From Stutzerimonas stutzeri (GTDB taxonomy: Bacteria; Pseudomonadota; Gammaproteobacteria; Pseudomonadales; Pseudomonadaceae): a DNA stretch of 64,000 bases. The translations under genes and the position numbers were made by a program. This document shows positions 36,980 to 46,908 of the stretch, one piece after another. Within the stretch, counting starts at the first letter, position 1; each line of letters starts with the position of its first letter. A model generated the notes under the pieces. It worked only from the letters and a program-made list of their open reading frames with translations. It did no database searches and was not told where the DNA came from. The DNA lies in NCBI GenBank assembly GCA_019056435.1, contig CP077641.1, positions 2,294,001 through 2,358,000 of the forward strand, written 5' to 3'.

Positions 36980-37867
36980 ATGCCTGAGCTGCCTTCGATC
37001 GCCTTTGCCGGCATCGGCCTGATGGGCGCACCCATGTGCCGCCGTTTGCTGGCGGCGGGATACCCGCTGACGATATGGAACCGCTCGCCCGACAAGTGCG
37101 ACGCGTTGGTCGAGGCCGGAGCACGGCGGGTGCGCACGCCGGCGGAGCTCTGCGGGGCGGCCGATATTGTCCTGATGTGTCTGGCCGACACCGCCGTGGT
37201 GCGGGAGGTGGTGTTTGGCCGCGACGGAATCGCCGAAGGCGCCCGCGCCGGACAATTGCTGGTCGACCATTCCAGTCTCGAGCCGGCCGCCACGCGCGCG
37301 ATGGCCACCGAACTCGAAACGCGCCGCGGGATGCGCTGGGTCGATGCGCCGGTTTCGGGAGGTACGGCCGGCGCCGAGGCGGGCAGCCTGGCAATCATGG
37401 CCGGTGGGCGGACGGAGGACATCGAACGGGTACGCCCCGTGCTGATGAACCTCGGCCAGCGCCTGACCCGTATGGGCGAAGTGGGGGCCGGGCAGGTCAC
37501 CAAGGCCTGCAACCAGATGATCGTCGCCTGCAATGCGCTGGTGATCGCCGAAGTGGTGGCACTGGCCGAGCGATCCGGCGTCGACGCCCGCCAGCTGGCG
37601 CCTGCCTTGGCCGGTGGGTTCGCCGATTCGCGGCCGTTGCAGATTCTCGCCCCGCAAATGGCCAGCAATGAGTTCGAACCGGTGAAATGGCACGTTCGTA
37701 CCCTGCTCAAGGATCTGGATACCGCCGTGCAGGTGTCACGCGAGGCGGGCAGCGCCACGCCGATGACCGGACTTGCCGCGCAACTGATGCGCCTGCATGG
37801 CAGCCAGGGACATCTGCACGAGGACCCCGCCACGCTGGTCAACCTGTACCGGGAGCCGACGTCATGA
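36980..37867 (+). CDS. NAD(P)-dependent 3-hydroxyacid dehydrogenase (tartronate-semialdehyde-reductase-like)
   Basis: A 295-aa member of the 3-hydroxyisobutyrate dehydrogenase/GlxR family: Rossmann motif AFAGIGLMGAPMCRRLLAAG (residues ~7-26), substrate motif DAPVSGGTAGAEAGSL, and the catalytic Lys region GQVTKACNQMIVACN. GAGGAG sits 7 bases before the ATG. Its stop overlaps the hydroxypyruvate-isomerase-like gene, so the two probably act in sequence on C3 sugar acids such as tartronate semialdehyde/hydroxypyruvate. No gcl gene is here, so a role in glyoxylate use is inferred. Confidence 0.83.
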   Translation: MPELPSIAFAGIGLMGAPMCRRLLAAGYPLTIWNRSPDKCDALVEAGARRVRTPAELCGAADIVLMCLADTAVVREVVFGRDGIAEGARAGQLLVDHSSLEPAATRAMATELETRRGMRWVDAPVSGGTAGAEAGSLAIMAGGRTEDIERVRPVLMNLGQRLTRMGEVGAGQVTKACNQMIVACNALVIAEVVALAERSGVDARQLAPALAGGFADSRPLQILAPQMASNEFEPVKWHVRTLLKDLDTAVQVSREAGSATPMTGLAAQLMRLHGSQGHLHEDPATLVNLYREPTS

Positions 37868-38655
37868 AACTTGCTGCCAACCTGTCCCTGCTGTTCAACG
37901 AACTGCCACTGTCCGAGCGCGTCATGGCCGCACGGATGGCCGGTTTCGACGGCGTCGAAATCCAGTTTCCTTACGAGCTGCCGGCCATTCGCCTGAAGGA
38001 ATTGCTCGAGCGGGCCGGCCTGCCGCTGGTGCTGATCAACCTGCCGGCAGACGATTTCATGCAGGGCGGTGCGGGCCTGGCAGCCGTTCCGGCGCGGCAG
38101 GCCCGGTTCGACGAGGCGCTGCAGGAGGCTCTGACCTACGCGGCCATGACGCGACCGCACTGTGTCAACGTGCTCCCCGGACGGCTGGCCGAGGGCATCA
38201 CACGGGAACAGGCACTGGAGACCCTGGCGGCCAATTTGCGCACCAGTGCCGAAGCCTTCGGGCTACTCGGCATTCGTGTGGTCTGCGAGGCGATCAACCC
38301 GCTGGACATGCCGGGATTCCTGATCAATACCCCGGATGATCTCGCCGCGCTGCTGGCGCGTGTCGATCATCCCAACTGCCTGGCTCAACTGGACCTGTAC
38401 CACATGGCCCGGCAGGGGCTGGACCTGCCGGACTGTATCGCCCGGCTGGCAGGCCGTATCGGCCACGTGCAGTTCGCCGATTGCCCCGGGCGGGGCGCAC
38501 CCGGCAGCGGTGGCGTGGATTTCATGACTGCGCTGCGGGCGCTGCAGGCCAGCGGGTATGAAGGCTGGCTGGGCGCCGAATTCAAGCCTGGCGAGCAGGG
38601 CACCGTTGCTGACCTCGGCTGGCTGAAAGTCTGGCGCGCGCAGGGATGGGCATGA
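37864..38655 (+). CDS. Hydroxypyruvate-isomerase-like TIM-barrel protein
   Basis: A 263-aa xylose-isomerase-like TIM barrel of the Hyi/OtnI family: MKLAANLSLLFNELPLSERV, AARMAGFDGVEIQFPYELP, VCEAINPLDMPGFLINTPDD and a C-terminal YEGWLGAEFKPGEQG, with the usual acidic metal ligands. Starts at ATG 37864 inside the previous stop (ATGA). It could interconvert hydroxypyruvate and tartronate semialdehyde; 2-oxo-tetronate isomerase is an alternative. Confidence 0.82.
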   Translation: MKLAANLSLLFNELPLSERVMAARMAGFDGVEIQFPYELPAIRLKELLERAGLPLVLINLPADDFMQGGAGLAAVPARQARFDEALQEALTYAAMTRPHCVNVLPGRLAEGITREQALETLAANLRTSAEAFGLLGIRVVCEAINPLDMPGFLINTPDDLAALLARVDHPNCLAQLDLYHMARQGLDLPDCIARLAGRIGHVQFADCPGRGAPGSGGVDFMTALRALQASGYEGWLGAEFKPGEQGTVADLGWLKVWRAQGWA

Positions 38656-38890
38656 GCTTCGGGATGTCCTAGGGGCGAAGTGAAGGGGCCGCGGGGTAAA
38701 GCCTCGCGGCACGCATGCGCCCTGGGGCGCATCGCGACAGCTGAGCGCCTGACCGGCGGGTCGCGCCTGCGTTGGCATCGTCCGGCATAAGTCTCGTTGA
38801 TCTTCACAGACAGGCGCGAGGGGAGCTTCTAGAGTCTCGGTACCGGCGCGCGTGCGGCCGGCCACATAACAACAATTCGAGACCGACGTC

Positions 38891-40237
38891 ATGCAGCCTT
38901 CCACCCAAGCATCGAACGCCTGGCGCGTGCTGTTCCTGCTGTTCCTGGCGAATCTGTTCAACTTCTTCGATCGCACCATCCCGGCGATCATCGCCGAGCC
39001 GATCCGGCTGGAGTGGAGCCTCAACGACTTTCAGCTGGGCTTGATCGGTACCGCGTTCACCATCGTCTATGCGATCGCCGGCGTACCCCTCGGTCGCATG
39101 GCGGACGTCGGCTCGCGACGCAGGATCATGGGATGGGGGCTGACGGTCTGGAGTGGATTGACGGCCGTCAACGGCCTGGCCTGGAATTTCTGGAGCTTCC
39201 TGCTCGTGCGCATGGGCATCGGCATCGGCGAGGCCAGCTACGCGCCAGCGGCCAACTCGCTGATCGGCGATCTTTTCCCTGCGCACAAGCGCGCCCGCGC
39301 GATGGGCATCTTCATGCTCGGGCTGCCGCTGGGGCTGTTACTGGCATTCTTCACCATCGGGGCGATGGTCGAGGCATTCGGCAGCTGGCGGGCGCCGTTT
39401 TTCATCGCCGCGGTACCCGGATTGCTGCTGGCGGTCTTCATCTTTCTGATTCGCGAGCCACGACGCGGCGCCGCGGAAACGGTGCGGGTCTCGGAGGCGC
39501 CTGTCGAGCAGCCCATTCGCAAGGTATTGGCGATCCGCACTTTCTGGTGGCTGGTGCTGGCGGGGTTGGCCTTCAACTTTGCAACTTACGCCTGCAATGC
39601 GTTCATGGTGCCGCTGTTGATGCGCTACTACGGCGTTCCGCTGGTTCAGGCCTCGGTCGCGACGGGCGTGATCGTCGGGCTGACGGGGCTCATCGGGCTG
39701 ACCTTTGGCGGCTGGGTCGCCGACCAGATCCATCAGCGTTTCGCGCGGGGCCGGCTGATCTTCGCCGCCGTGAGCATGGCGATCGCGACGCTCGCGACCG
39801 GCTATGCATTGCTCGCCGGGCGCATCGAGGTCGCCGTGTTCGTCGCCATCTTCAGTTTCGGCTGGCTGTTCTCCTACAACTTCTACACCTGCGTCTACAC
39901 GGCGATCCAGGACGTGGTCGAGCCGCGCTTGCGTGCAACCGCCATGGCGCTGTTCTTCGCCGGGCTCTACCTGCTCGGTGGCGGCATGGGGACGGTGGTG
40001 GTGGGGCTGCTTTCGGACCATTTCGCCCAGGCGGCGATGCTGGCCGCCGGCGCGACCGAGATGGCCGAGGCCTTCCGGGCCGAAGGGTTGCACGGTGCGA
40101 TGTACCTGATTCCGGCGTCGTTGCTGTTGACCATGGTGTTCTTGTTTCAGGCGTCGAGAACCTTTGGTGCCGATGCCAAGCGGATGACCGCCGGGATGGC
40201 CGCGGGCGAGCCGGATGGGGACGCGGTGCCCGCCTGA
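38891..40237 (+). CDS. MFS transporter, spinster-like
   Basis: A 448-aa, 12-helix major facilitator carrier: NLFNFFDRTIPAIIAEPIR in helix 1, GRMADVGSRRRIMGWGLTVW as the loop 2-3 motif, and GIGEASYAPAANSLIGDLFP, as in spinster-type carriers. Substrate unknown; it follows the two sugar-acid enzymes by 235 bases and may import a related carboxylate, which is inference. The gap 38656-38890 shows only a weak stem (ATGCGCC/GGCGCAT near 38715). Confidence 0.85.
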   Translation: MQPSTQASNAWRVLFLLFLANLFNFFDRTIPAIIAEPIRLEWSLNDFQLGLIGTAFTIVYAIAGVPLGRMADVGSRRRIMGWGLTVWSGLTAVNGLAWNFWSFLLVRMGIGIGEASYAPAANSLIGDLFPAHKRARAMGIFMLGLPLGLLLAFFTIGAMVEAFGSWRAPFFIAAVPGLLLAVFIFLIREPRRGAAETVRVSEAPVEQPIRKVLAIRTFWWLVLAGLAFNFATYACNAFMVPLLMRYYGVPLVQASVATGVIVGLTGLIGLTFGGWVADQIHQRFARGRLIFAAVSMAIATLATGYALLAGRIEVAVFVAIFSFGWLFSYNFYTCVYTAIQDVVEPRLRATAMALFFAGLYLLGGGMGTVVVGLLSDHFAQAAMLAAGATEMAEAFRAEGLHGAMYLIPASLLLTMVFLFQASRTFGADAKRMTAGMAAGEPDGDAVPA

Positions 40238-40294
40238 CTCCTGGGGCGGGGCACCGGGACACGTTGGTGACGTGGTGGTAGCGCCGGATGTGCA

Positions 40295-40329
40295 ACACCG
40301 CTGTGTCGTGGGGCGACACACCGGTGTTG
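40295..40329. repeat. Imperfect inverted repeat between the MFS and Hsp70-like genes
   Basis: CAACACCG...TGTCG pairs with CGACA...CGGTGTTG around a TGGGG loop, with a small bulge. No T-run follows. It may act as a terminator-like stem for the MFS gene. Confidence 0.4.
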
Positions 40330-40465
40330 CCAAATTGGCCACCCGCCTTCCTCATGATGGGCGCGACATTCAGCGCCGAGGAGCGAAGCAGTACGACAAC
40401 CGGTCTGCATCCTCGCGTCGGCTCCAGTACACTGCGCGGCCGTTTTTCCGAGCCCCTGAATCCCC

Positions 40466-41731
40466 ATGCCAAACGTCTCTCCCGCTCGCGCCTGCGGCAT
40501 CGACTTCGGTACGTCGAATTCCACGGTCGGCTGGTGGCGACCCGACACCGAGCCGCTGCTGGTGCTCGAAGACGACCAGCACACCTTGCCGTCTGTGGTC
40601 TTTTTCAACGTCGAGGAGCGCCGACCGGTCTATGGGCGTCTCGCGCTGGCCGAGTACCTGGAAGGCTACGAAGGCCGTCTGATGCGCTCGCTCAAGAGCC
40701 TGCTGGGCTCCAAGCTGCTCAAGAGCGAAACCACCGTGCTGGGTAGCGCCATGCCCTTCAAGGACATCCTCGGGCTGTTCCTCGGCACCCTCAAAGCGCG
40801 TGCCGAAGCGCAGGCTGACCGGCCGTTCGAGGCGGTCGTGCTGGGTCGTCCGGTGTTCTTCGTGGATGACGATCCCCAGGCGGACCAGGAGGCGGCCGAC
40901 ACCCTGGCCGCCGCCGCGCGCAAGATCGGTTTCAAGGAGCTGTCCTTCCAGTACGAACCCATCGCCGCGGCGTTCGATTACGAGTCCCGCATCGAACGCG
41001 AGGAGCGGGTGCTGATTGTCGACATTGGCGGCGGCACCTCGGACTTCTCGCTGGTCAGGCTGTCGCCGGAGCGACGCGACCTCGACGACCGGCAGGCCGA
41101 CATCCTCGCCACCTCGGGCGTACACATTGGCGGTACGGACTTCGACAAGCAGCTCAGCCTGCAAGGCGTGATGCCCCTGTTCGGCTACGGCAGCCGGATG
41201 AAAAGCGACGCGCCGATGCCCACCAGCACGCACCTCAATCTCGCCACCTGGCACACCATCAATGCGGTCTACGCGCCGGCTTCGGTCCGCGCGTTGCAGA
41301 GCATGCGCTACGACATCCAGGACCCGACCGGGATCGACCGGCTGTTTGGTCTCATCGAGCAGCGCGCCGGTCACTGGTTGGCGATGCAGGTCGAACAGGC
41401 CAAGATCGACCTGACCGATCACGACCGCTACCTGATCGACTTTGCCCGCATCGAGGCGGGATTGCAGGCGAGCTTGACGCGTGAAGGCTTCGAGGCTGCC
41501 ATCGAGCCGCTGCTCGAACGAATCCGCGCGAACATCGGTCAATTACTGGCCAGCGCCGGGCTCGGCCACGACGACGTCGACACGGTCTTCTTCACGGGCG
41601 GCTCCAGCGCCATACCGGCGCTGCGCCAGGGCGTCGCCAGGCTGCTACCGCGAGCCCGTCACGTGGAGGGCAACCGTTTCGGCAGTATCGGCTCCGGCCT
41701 GGCGATCGAGGCGCGCAAGCGTTACGGTTGA
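40466..41731 (+). CDS. yegD: YegD-like Hsp70-family protein
   Basis: A 421-aa actin-like ATPase of the Hsp70 superfamily with the nucleotide-binding domain only: phosphate-1 motif GIDFGTSNSTVGWW, phosphate-2 VDIGGGTSDFSLV, adenosine motif FFTGGSSAIPALRQG. It lacks the peptide-binding domain of DnaK. Role in the cell is not established. Neighbour of a CHAD protein. Confidence 0.88.
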   Translation: MPNVSPARACGIDFGTSNSTVGWWRPDTEPLLVLEDDQHTLPSVVFFNVEERRPVYGRLALAEYLEGYEGRLMRSLKSLLGSKLLKSETTVLGSAMPFKDILGLFLGTLKARAEAQADRPFEAVVLGRPVFFVDDDPQADQEAADTLAAAARKIGFKELSFQYEPIAAAFDYESRIEREERVLIVDIGGGTSDFSLVRLSPERRDLDDRQADILATSGVHIGGTDFDKQLSLQGVMPLFGYGSRMKSDAPMPTSTHLNLATWHTINAVYAPASVRALQSMRYDIQDPTGIDRLFGLIEQRAGHWLAMQVEQAKIDLTDHDRYLIDFARIEAGLQASLTREGFEAAIEPLLERIRANIGQLLASAGLGHDDVDTVFFTGGSSAIPALRQGVARLLPRARHVEGNRFGSIGSGLAIEARKRYG

Positions 41732-41785
41732 TTTGCCCGTCGGCATCCTTGCAGCGGCACGGCGGCGGGCCCGTGAGGAGTGATC

Positions 41786-42682
41786 ATGAGCTACAAGCTG
41801 CGAACGACCGACCCTGCCGCCGAGGTGCGCAAGGTCGCCCGCCAGGGGATCGACAGTGCCATCGAATCGCTGAATGTCGCGGAGGCCGAACGCGCCGAAG
41901 GCATTCACCAGGCACGCAAGCGTTTCAAGGAGCTGCGCGCCCTGCTGCGGCTGGTGCGCCAGCCGCTGGGTAAAGCGTTCAAGGCCGAAAACCGCTTGTT
42001 GCGTGACCTGGGCCGACGTCTGGCCGAGTCGCGCGACGCGGCCGCCATGCTGGAAAGCTGGAATCTGCTCGCCGAACAGTACCCGGACCCGCTCGCCGAG
42101 CCGCCGTTCAGTGCTGTCCGCCAACGCCTGGAAGCGCGGGCACGGCGAGGGGAGAGCCGTGCCAGCGGCCTGGATGAACACCTCGACGCGGTCATTGGCG
42201 AGCTTCGCGCCTTACGCGAGCGCAGCGAGCACTGGAAGCTGGCGGGCAATGGCTTCGATCTCTTTGCCGCTGGCGTGCGGCGCACCTACGCCGACGGTTG
42301 CACCGAGCTGGCCCGGGTACGCCTCGATCTGAGTGACGAACAGCTCCATGAATGGCGCAAACGGGTCAAGGACCACTGGTACCAGACACGCTTGCTGTCG
42401 CCGAGCTGGCCGAAGCTGATGCAGCTGCGCAGTGAGACGCTCAAGGCTTTGGCTGATCGGCTGGGCGACGACCATGACCTGGCGGTGATGCAGCAATTGA
42501 TGAAGAGCGAGCCGGAGCTGTTTGGCGACGCGGCGCAGCATGAGCGCCTGGACGGGCTGATCGCCAGGCGTCGCAGCGAGCTGCAGAGCGGGGCGTTGAA
42601 GCTGGGCAGTGAGCTCTATTTCGACGCGCCGGACGAACTGGTGGGGCGCTGGCGTCGCTATTGGGACGACGCGCAGCGCTAG
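41786..42682 (+). CDS. CHAD domain protein
   Basis: A 298-aa helical protein with conserved histidines: VAEAERAEGIHQARKRFKEL near the start and ELHEWRKRVKDHWYQTRLL (in part: HEWRKRVKDHWYQTRLL) further on. CHAD domains bind polyphosphate and are often beside CYTH phosphatases, none of which is here. GAGGAG lies 5 bases before ATG 41786; a GTG at 41780 is less likely. Ends 4 bases from the convergent cyclophilin gene. Confidence 0.85.
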   Translation: MSYKLRTTDPAAEVRKVARQGIDSAIESLNVAEAERAEGIHQARKRFKELRALLRLVRQPLGKAFKAENRLLRDLGRRLAESRDAAAMLESWNLLAEQYPDPLAEPPFSAVRQRLEARARRGESRASGLDEHLDAVIGELRALRERSEHWKLAGNGFDLFAAGVRRTYADGCTELARVRLDLSDEQLHEWRKRVKDHWYQTRLLSPSWPKLMQLRSETLKALADRLGDDHDLAVMQQLMKSEPELFGDAAQHERLDGLIARRRSELQSGALKLGSELYFDAPDELVGRWRRYWDDAQR

Positions 42683-42686
42683 CGCG

Positions 42687-43238
42687 TCAGAGTTTCTTGG
42701 CGGAAACGATCTTCACCGGGGTGAGCGGGACGTTCTGCATCATGCTGCGGTTGCCTGTCGGCACCTGGGCGATCTGGTCGACCACCTCCATGCCACGTAC
42801 CACCTTGCCGAACACCGCGTAGCCGAAATCGCGGCTGCCGTGATCGAGGAAGTCGTTGTCGCGGTGGTTGATGAAGAACTGACTGGTGGCGGAGTTGACG
42901 TTCTGGGTGCGCGCCATCGCCAGGGTGCCGCGCACATTGTGCAGGCCATTGTCGGCTTCGTTCTTAATCGGGTCGCGGGTGGGTTTCTGATTCAGGCCCT
43001 CGCCGAAACCGCCGCCCTGGATCATGAAGCCGGGGATCACGCGATGGAACACGGTGTTGTCGTAGAACCCGCTCTCCACGTACTGCAGGAAGTTGTCCAC
43101 GCTGATCGGCGCCTTCTCCGCTTCGAGCTCGATCTCGATTTCGCCCATGGTGGTGGTGAGCAGCACGTGCGGGTTGTCGGCGGCCATGAGGTGGCCGGCC
43201 AGCAGCACAGAGCAGGCAGCGAGCAAAAGTCTTTTCAT
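42687..43238 (-). CDS. ppiA: Periplasmic peptidyl-prolyl cis-trans isomerase (cyclophilin)
   Basis: A 183-aa cyclophilin with a signal peptide ([20 protein letters not shown]). Family marks: [40 protein letters not shown] and [13 protein letters not shown]. It helps proline isomerisation during protein folding in the periplasm. Its ATG overlaps the stop of the LysR gene; the two form a leftward operon. Confidence 0.93.
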   Translation of the reverse strand: MKRLLLAACSVLLAGHLMAADNPHVLLTTTMGEIEIELEAEKAPISVDNFLQYVESGFYDNTVFHRVIPGFMIQGGGFGEGLNQKPTRDPIKNEADNGLHNVRGTLAMARTQNVNSATSQFFINHRDNDFLDHGSRDFGYAVFGKVVRGMEVVDQIAQVPTGNRSMMQNVPLTPVKIVSAKKL

Positions 43239-44179
43239 GATGCATTCCTGGGTTGTTTTGAAGCCTGGGCCGACCCGACGCTGGCCGGCTGCGCTTGCGC
43301 ATCGTACGTCTTGATCAGGTCGATGAGAATCTGCGTGGCCGGGCCGAGGGGCTTGTTGTGATTGGTGTAGAGGTAGAACAGCGGCCGGCGCACGCCGCCC
43401 TGGATCAGCGGCAGTGGTTTGAGGATGCCCTCGGCCAGCTCCCGGCCGATCATGTGGCGCGGCAGCCAGGCGAAGCCCAGCCCGCTGCTGACGAAGCCCA
43501 CCGAGGTGGCCAGGCTGCCGACGGTCCAGCGCTGCTCGGCACCCAGCCAGCCGCTGTCGCGCGGCTGGCGCTGGCCGGAATCGCGGACCACGATCTGCAT
43601 CTGGCTTTGCAGGTCCTGCACGCTGAGCTTGCGCTGCAACTGATGCAGCGGATGGTCGGCATGGGCGACCGCGACGAACTCCACCGAGCTGAGTCCCGTG
43701 CCGAGGTAGCCGTTGATGTCCAGCGCGCTGATCGCCAGATCGGCGGTGCCGTCGCGCAGGACGTCTTCGACGCCGGACAGCACTTCCTCGCGCAGGCGGA
43801 CCCGGCAACCACGGCTCTGCGGCATGAATTCGGTCAAGGCGTGGATCAGCTTGGCGTTGGGATAGGCCGCGTCGACCACCAGTCGCACTTCTGCCTCCCA
43901 GCCCTGTTCCATGTGATGGGCCAGATCCTCCAGCTGGCCGGCCTGCATGACCAACTGCCGCGAGCGCCTGAGCAGGACCTCGCCCGCTTCGGTCAGCACC
44001 GCCTTGCGGCCGTCGATGCGCAGCAGCGGCACGCCCAGCTGTTCCTGCATGCGGGCGACGGTGTAACTCACCGAGGATTGCGAGCGGTGCAGCATCTCCG
44101 CGGCCTGGGCGAACCCGCCGTGGTCGATCACCGCCTGCAGGGTCCGCCACTGGTCGAGGGTCACCCGGGGTGCTTTCAT
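43235..44179 (-). CDS. LysR-family transcriptional regulator
   Basis: A 314-aa regulator with an N-terminal winged HTH (residues ~5-65: [37 protein letters not shown]) and a periplasmic-binding-like effector domain. The open frame extends to 44227, but [11 protein letters not shown] at 44179 starts the HTH. It is divergent from a small secreted-protein gene and leads the cyclophilin gene. Ligand and targets unknown. Confidence 0.88.
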   Translation of the reverse strand: MKAPRVTLDQWRTLQAVIDHGGFAQAAEMLHRSQSSVSYTVARMQEQLGVPLLRIDGRKAVLTEAGEVLLRRSRQLVMQAGQLEDLAHHMEQGWEAEVRLVVDAAYPNAKLIHALTEFMPQSRGCRVRLREEVLSGVEDVLRDGTADLAISALDINGYLGTGLSSVEFVAVAHADHPLHQLQRKLSVQDLQSQMQIVVRDSGQRQPRDSGWLGAEQRWTVGSLATSVGFVSSGLGFAWLPRHMIGRELAEGILKPLPLIQGGVRRPLFYLYTNHNKPLGPATQILIDLIKTYDAQAQPASVGSAQASKQPRNAS

Positions 44180-44244
44180 CGCGTTATTTTCCTGTCGCGT
44201 CTGTCTGGTAGGCTGGCAGTCGCCCATTCGAGGAGCCGCTTACA

Positions 44245-44577
44245 ATGAAAAACATCTGCCTGGCTGCGCTCGTATCGCTCGCCATCATCCCACCGAGCGT
44301 CCTTGCCGTCAGCTACCCGGTGGATCTGGAGCAAACGCTCAATGGCACCGAGGTGCTGGCCAGAACCGAAACCATCGACCGGGATATCGCCGGGCTGACG
44401 CTGCAGAACTTCGGCCAGCAACCAGTCGTCTGCACTGCCCTGTTTCGCAACGGGCCGGAGTCGCCACGCACGCGCCGCGTGACCCTCGAGCCTGGCGAAA
44501 CCCGTCCGCTGACCGCCAAGTTCACGCGCGAAGTGATACGTCTGCGCATCAAGTTGACCTGCGAAGAGGCGCAGTGA
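44245..44577 (+). CDS. Small exported protein of unknown function
   Basis: A 110-aa protein with a signal peptide (MKNICLAALVSLAIIPPSVL, cut after AVS or nearby) and a mature beta-rich domain with two cysteines (VVCTALF, LTCEEAQ) that may form a disulfide in the periplasm. GAGGAG lies 9 bases before the ATG. Not recognised further. Confidence 0.7.
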   Translation: MKNICLAALVSLAIIPPSVLAVSYPVDLEQTLNGTEVLARTETIDRDIAGLTLQNFGQQPVVCTALFRNGPESPRTRRVTLEPGETRPLTAKFTREVIRLRIKLTCEEAQ

Positions 44578-44674
44578 GCGAACGCACCGCGGCTTTGCTG
44601 AACAAAGCCGCCGCGAGCCGGGTCGGACGGGTTACTCTATGCGCCGTTTTGTCCGATCTTCCCTGAGGTATCCC

Positions 44675-46021
44675 TTGTTCGACCAATTCGCCCTGCACGA
44701 ACGCCTGCTCAAGGCCGTTGCCGAACTCAAGTTCGCGGAACCGACGCCCGTGCAGGTCGCCGCCATCCCACCGGCCCTGGAGGGCCGCGACCTGCGCGTG
44801 ACGGCGCAGACAGGCAGCGGCAAGACGGCGGCGTTCGTGCTGCCGATGCTCAATCGGCTGATCCGCGATGCCCAACCCCGCGTCGACGTGCGTGCGCTGA
44901 TCCTGCTGCCCACCCGCGAGCTGGCGCAACAGACGCTCAAGGAAGTCGAGCGCTTTTCGCAGTTCACCTTCATCAAGTCTGCGATCGTTACCGGCGGCGA
45001 GGATTTCAAGGTACAGGCCGCGCTGTTGCGCAAGGTGCCGGACATCCTCATCGGTACGCCGGGACGCCTGATCGAACACCTCAATGCCGGCAATCTCATC
45101 CTGCGGGACGTCGAAATCCTGGTGCTCGACGAAGCCGATCGCATGCTGGACATGGGCTTCGCCGAGGACGTTCAGCGCCTGGTCGGTGAGTGCGACAAGC
45201 GCCAGCAGACGCTGCTCTTTTCCGCCACCAGCGGCGGTGCCGCGTTGCGCGACATGACCGCCAAGGTGCTGGACGATCCGCTGCACCTGCAGCTCAACCG
45301 CGTCAGCGAGCTCAACGAAGGCACCCGCCAGCAGATCATCACGGCCGAGGACAGCGACCACAAGGAGCGCCTGGTTCATTGGCTGCTCGCCAACGAGACC
45401 TATCAGAAGGCCGTGATCTTCACCAACACCCGCGCTCAGGCCGATCGTTTGTACGGTCGGCTGGTGGCCGAGGGCGTCAAGGTCTACGTGCTGCACGGCG
45501 AAAAGGACCAGAAGGACCGCAAGCAGGCTATCGACCGGGTCAAGGAGGGCGGGGTCAAGGTGCTGGTCGCCACCGACGTCGCGGCGCGCGGGCTGGATAT
45601 CGAAGGCCTGGACCTGGTCATCAACTTCGACATGCCGCGCTCCGGCGATGAGTACGTACACCGCATCGGCCGCACCGGGCGTGCAGGGGCCGAAGGGTTG
45701 GCGATTTCGCTGATCTGCCACAACGACTGGAATCTGATGTCGAGCATCGAGCGCTACCTCAAGCAGCGCTTCGAACATCGCGTCATCAAGGGGCTCAAGG
45801 GCAGCTACATGGGCCCGAAGAACCTCAAGGCGTCCGGCAAGGCGGCCGGAACCAAGAAGAAAAAGGACGACAAGAAGAAGGCTGGGGACAAGAAGGCCAA
45901 GAAGCCCGCCAAACCGGCCGGCAAGCGGCCCGGCAACGCCAAGCGCGAGGCGCCAGCCTCGTCTGTGGTCAGCGGCGATGGCCTGGCACCGTTAAAGCGC
46001 AAGAAACCAGCCGCGTCCTGA
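44675..46021 (+). CDS. DEAD-box RNA helicase (SrmB/RhlE-like)
   Basis: A 448-aa ATP-dependent RNA helicase: Q motif region FAEPTPVQVAAIPPALEG, Walker A AQTGSGKT, motif II VLDEADRMLDMGF, motif III FSAT, motif VI HRIGRTGRAG. The C-terminal ~70 residues are Lys/Ala-rich (GTKKKKDDKKKAGDKKAKK), an RNA-binding tail. ATG 44639 is open, but TTG 44675 has a TGAGGT site and gives the family N-terminus (FDQFALHERLLKAV). Confidence 0.9.
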   Translation: MFDQFALHERLLKAVAELKFAEPTPVQVAAIPPALEGRDLRVTAQTGSGKTAAFVLPMLNRLIRDAQPRVDVRALILLPTRELAQQTLKEVERFSQFTFIKSAIVTGGEDFKVQAALLRKVPDILIGTPGRLIEHLNAGNLILRDVEILVLDEADRMLDMGFAEDVQRLVGECDKRQQTLLFSATSGGAALRDMTAKVLDDPLHLQLNRVSELNEGTRQQIITAEDSDHKERLVHWLLANETYQKAVIFTNTRAQADRLYGRLVAEGVKVYVLHGEKDQKDRKQAIDRVKEGGVKVLVATDVAARGLDIEGLDLVINFDMPRSGDEYVHRIGRTGRAGAEGLAISLICHNDWNLMSSIERYLKQRFEHRVIKGLKGSYMGPKNLKASGKAAGTKKKKDDKKKAGDKKAKKPAKPAGKRPGNAKREAPASSVVSGDGLAPLKRKKPAAS

Positions 46022-46060
46022 CGGTACGGGCCGCGCGCGATTCGCGCCCGGCCCGCCAAC

Positions 46061-46372
46061 TCAGCGTTTCTCGGCCGGTGCGATATCGGCTTCCTTCTCC
46101 GCCTCGCGTACGTGCTGCATACGCTTTTCGTAGGCCTCGCATTCACTGCCCAATTGCTGCGCGGTCTGCTTGACCTCCATCTCGCGCAGCTCCTCGTTGA
46201 TCTCCGCGGCCCGCTCCGGGTTGCTTTCGGTCAGCGCATTCACGCGCTCTGCAAGTTCCCTGGCCTTCGCTTCGATAACGTCAGGCGTGCACTGTTCGTC
46301 GATCTGTTCGTCGGCCAGTGTCGGCTGAGCTGCCAGCAGGGCGAGGGTGAGGGGAATCATCAGGCGGTTCAT
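46061..46372 (-). CDS. Small exported helical protein
   Basis: A 103-aa protein with signal peptide (MNRLMIPLTLALLAAQPTLA) and a charged, probably coiled-coil mature part (KARELAERVNALTESNPERA). Two cysteines (EQCTPD, GSECEA). Convergent with the helicase; a GC-rich stem (GGGCC/GGCCC around 46028-46054) lies between them. Function unknown. Confidence 0.7.
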   Translation of the reverse strand: MNRLMIPLTLALLAAQPTLADEQIDEQCTPDVIEAKARELAERVNALTESNPERAAEINEELREMEVKQTAQQLGSECEAYEKRMQHVREAEKEADIAPAEKR

Positions 46373-46524
46373 GGGCGCACTCCTTTCATAACGTCTGTTC
46401 GGTGGATCGCGGTCGGGGCGCTTTAGTTCAGCCTTTGCGGCCCTTCAGGGATCGAACCATGGCGCGCCGGACGGAGTCCGAATAGCAAGGCCGCCGTTCC
46501 AAGCGGCGCAACAGGAGAACGGAC

Positions 46525-46899
46525 ATGACCTACGACTGGGACCTGATGCTGCGCCTGCTGCGCGAGGTGCAGAAACCCGGCAATGAACACTTCCGGCCGC
46601 GGCAGTACGCCGATGAACATGCCCTGGCCCTGGAAGAGGCCGGCAAGCCCATGCCCAACCTGGATTCGCTCAAGGCAGAGGCGCAGAACTACGAGAGCCT
46701 GCTGTTCGAAGGAGGGTTCATGGTGTCGCGCCCTGAGGAACAGGGCGGCAATGGCGAGAACTTCATACTGACCGAGCGTGGCCAGCGGCTGCTCGGCATG
46801 CTCGAGGGAACCGGCAGCGCCGACTGGCGCCGGCAGCTGGACGACAAGGGTGAGGCGGCGCTGGTACCGGAGGTATTCGACGGCGTTGCGATGGCCTGA
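46525..46899 (+). CDS. DUF2513-like protein
   Basis: A 124-aa cytosolic protein starting MTYDWDLMLRLLREVQKPGN with a winged-helix look (FMVSRPEEQGGNGENFILTE then RGQRLL), as in the DUF2513 family of possible regulators. GGAG 8 bases before the ATG. The partner is unknown. Confidence 0.65.
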   Translation: MTYDWDLMLRLLREVQKPGNEHFRPRQYADEHALALEEAGKPMPNLDSLKAEAQNYESLLFEGGFMVSRPEEQGGNGENFILTERGQRLLGMLEGTGSADWRRQLDDKGEAALVPEVFDGVAMA

Positions 46900-46908
46900 C
46901 CCTGTCGC

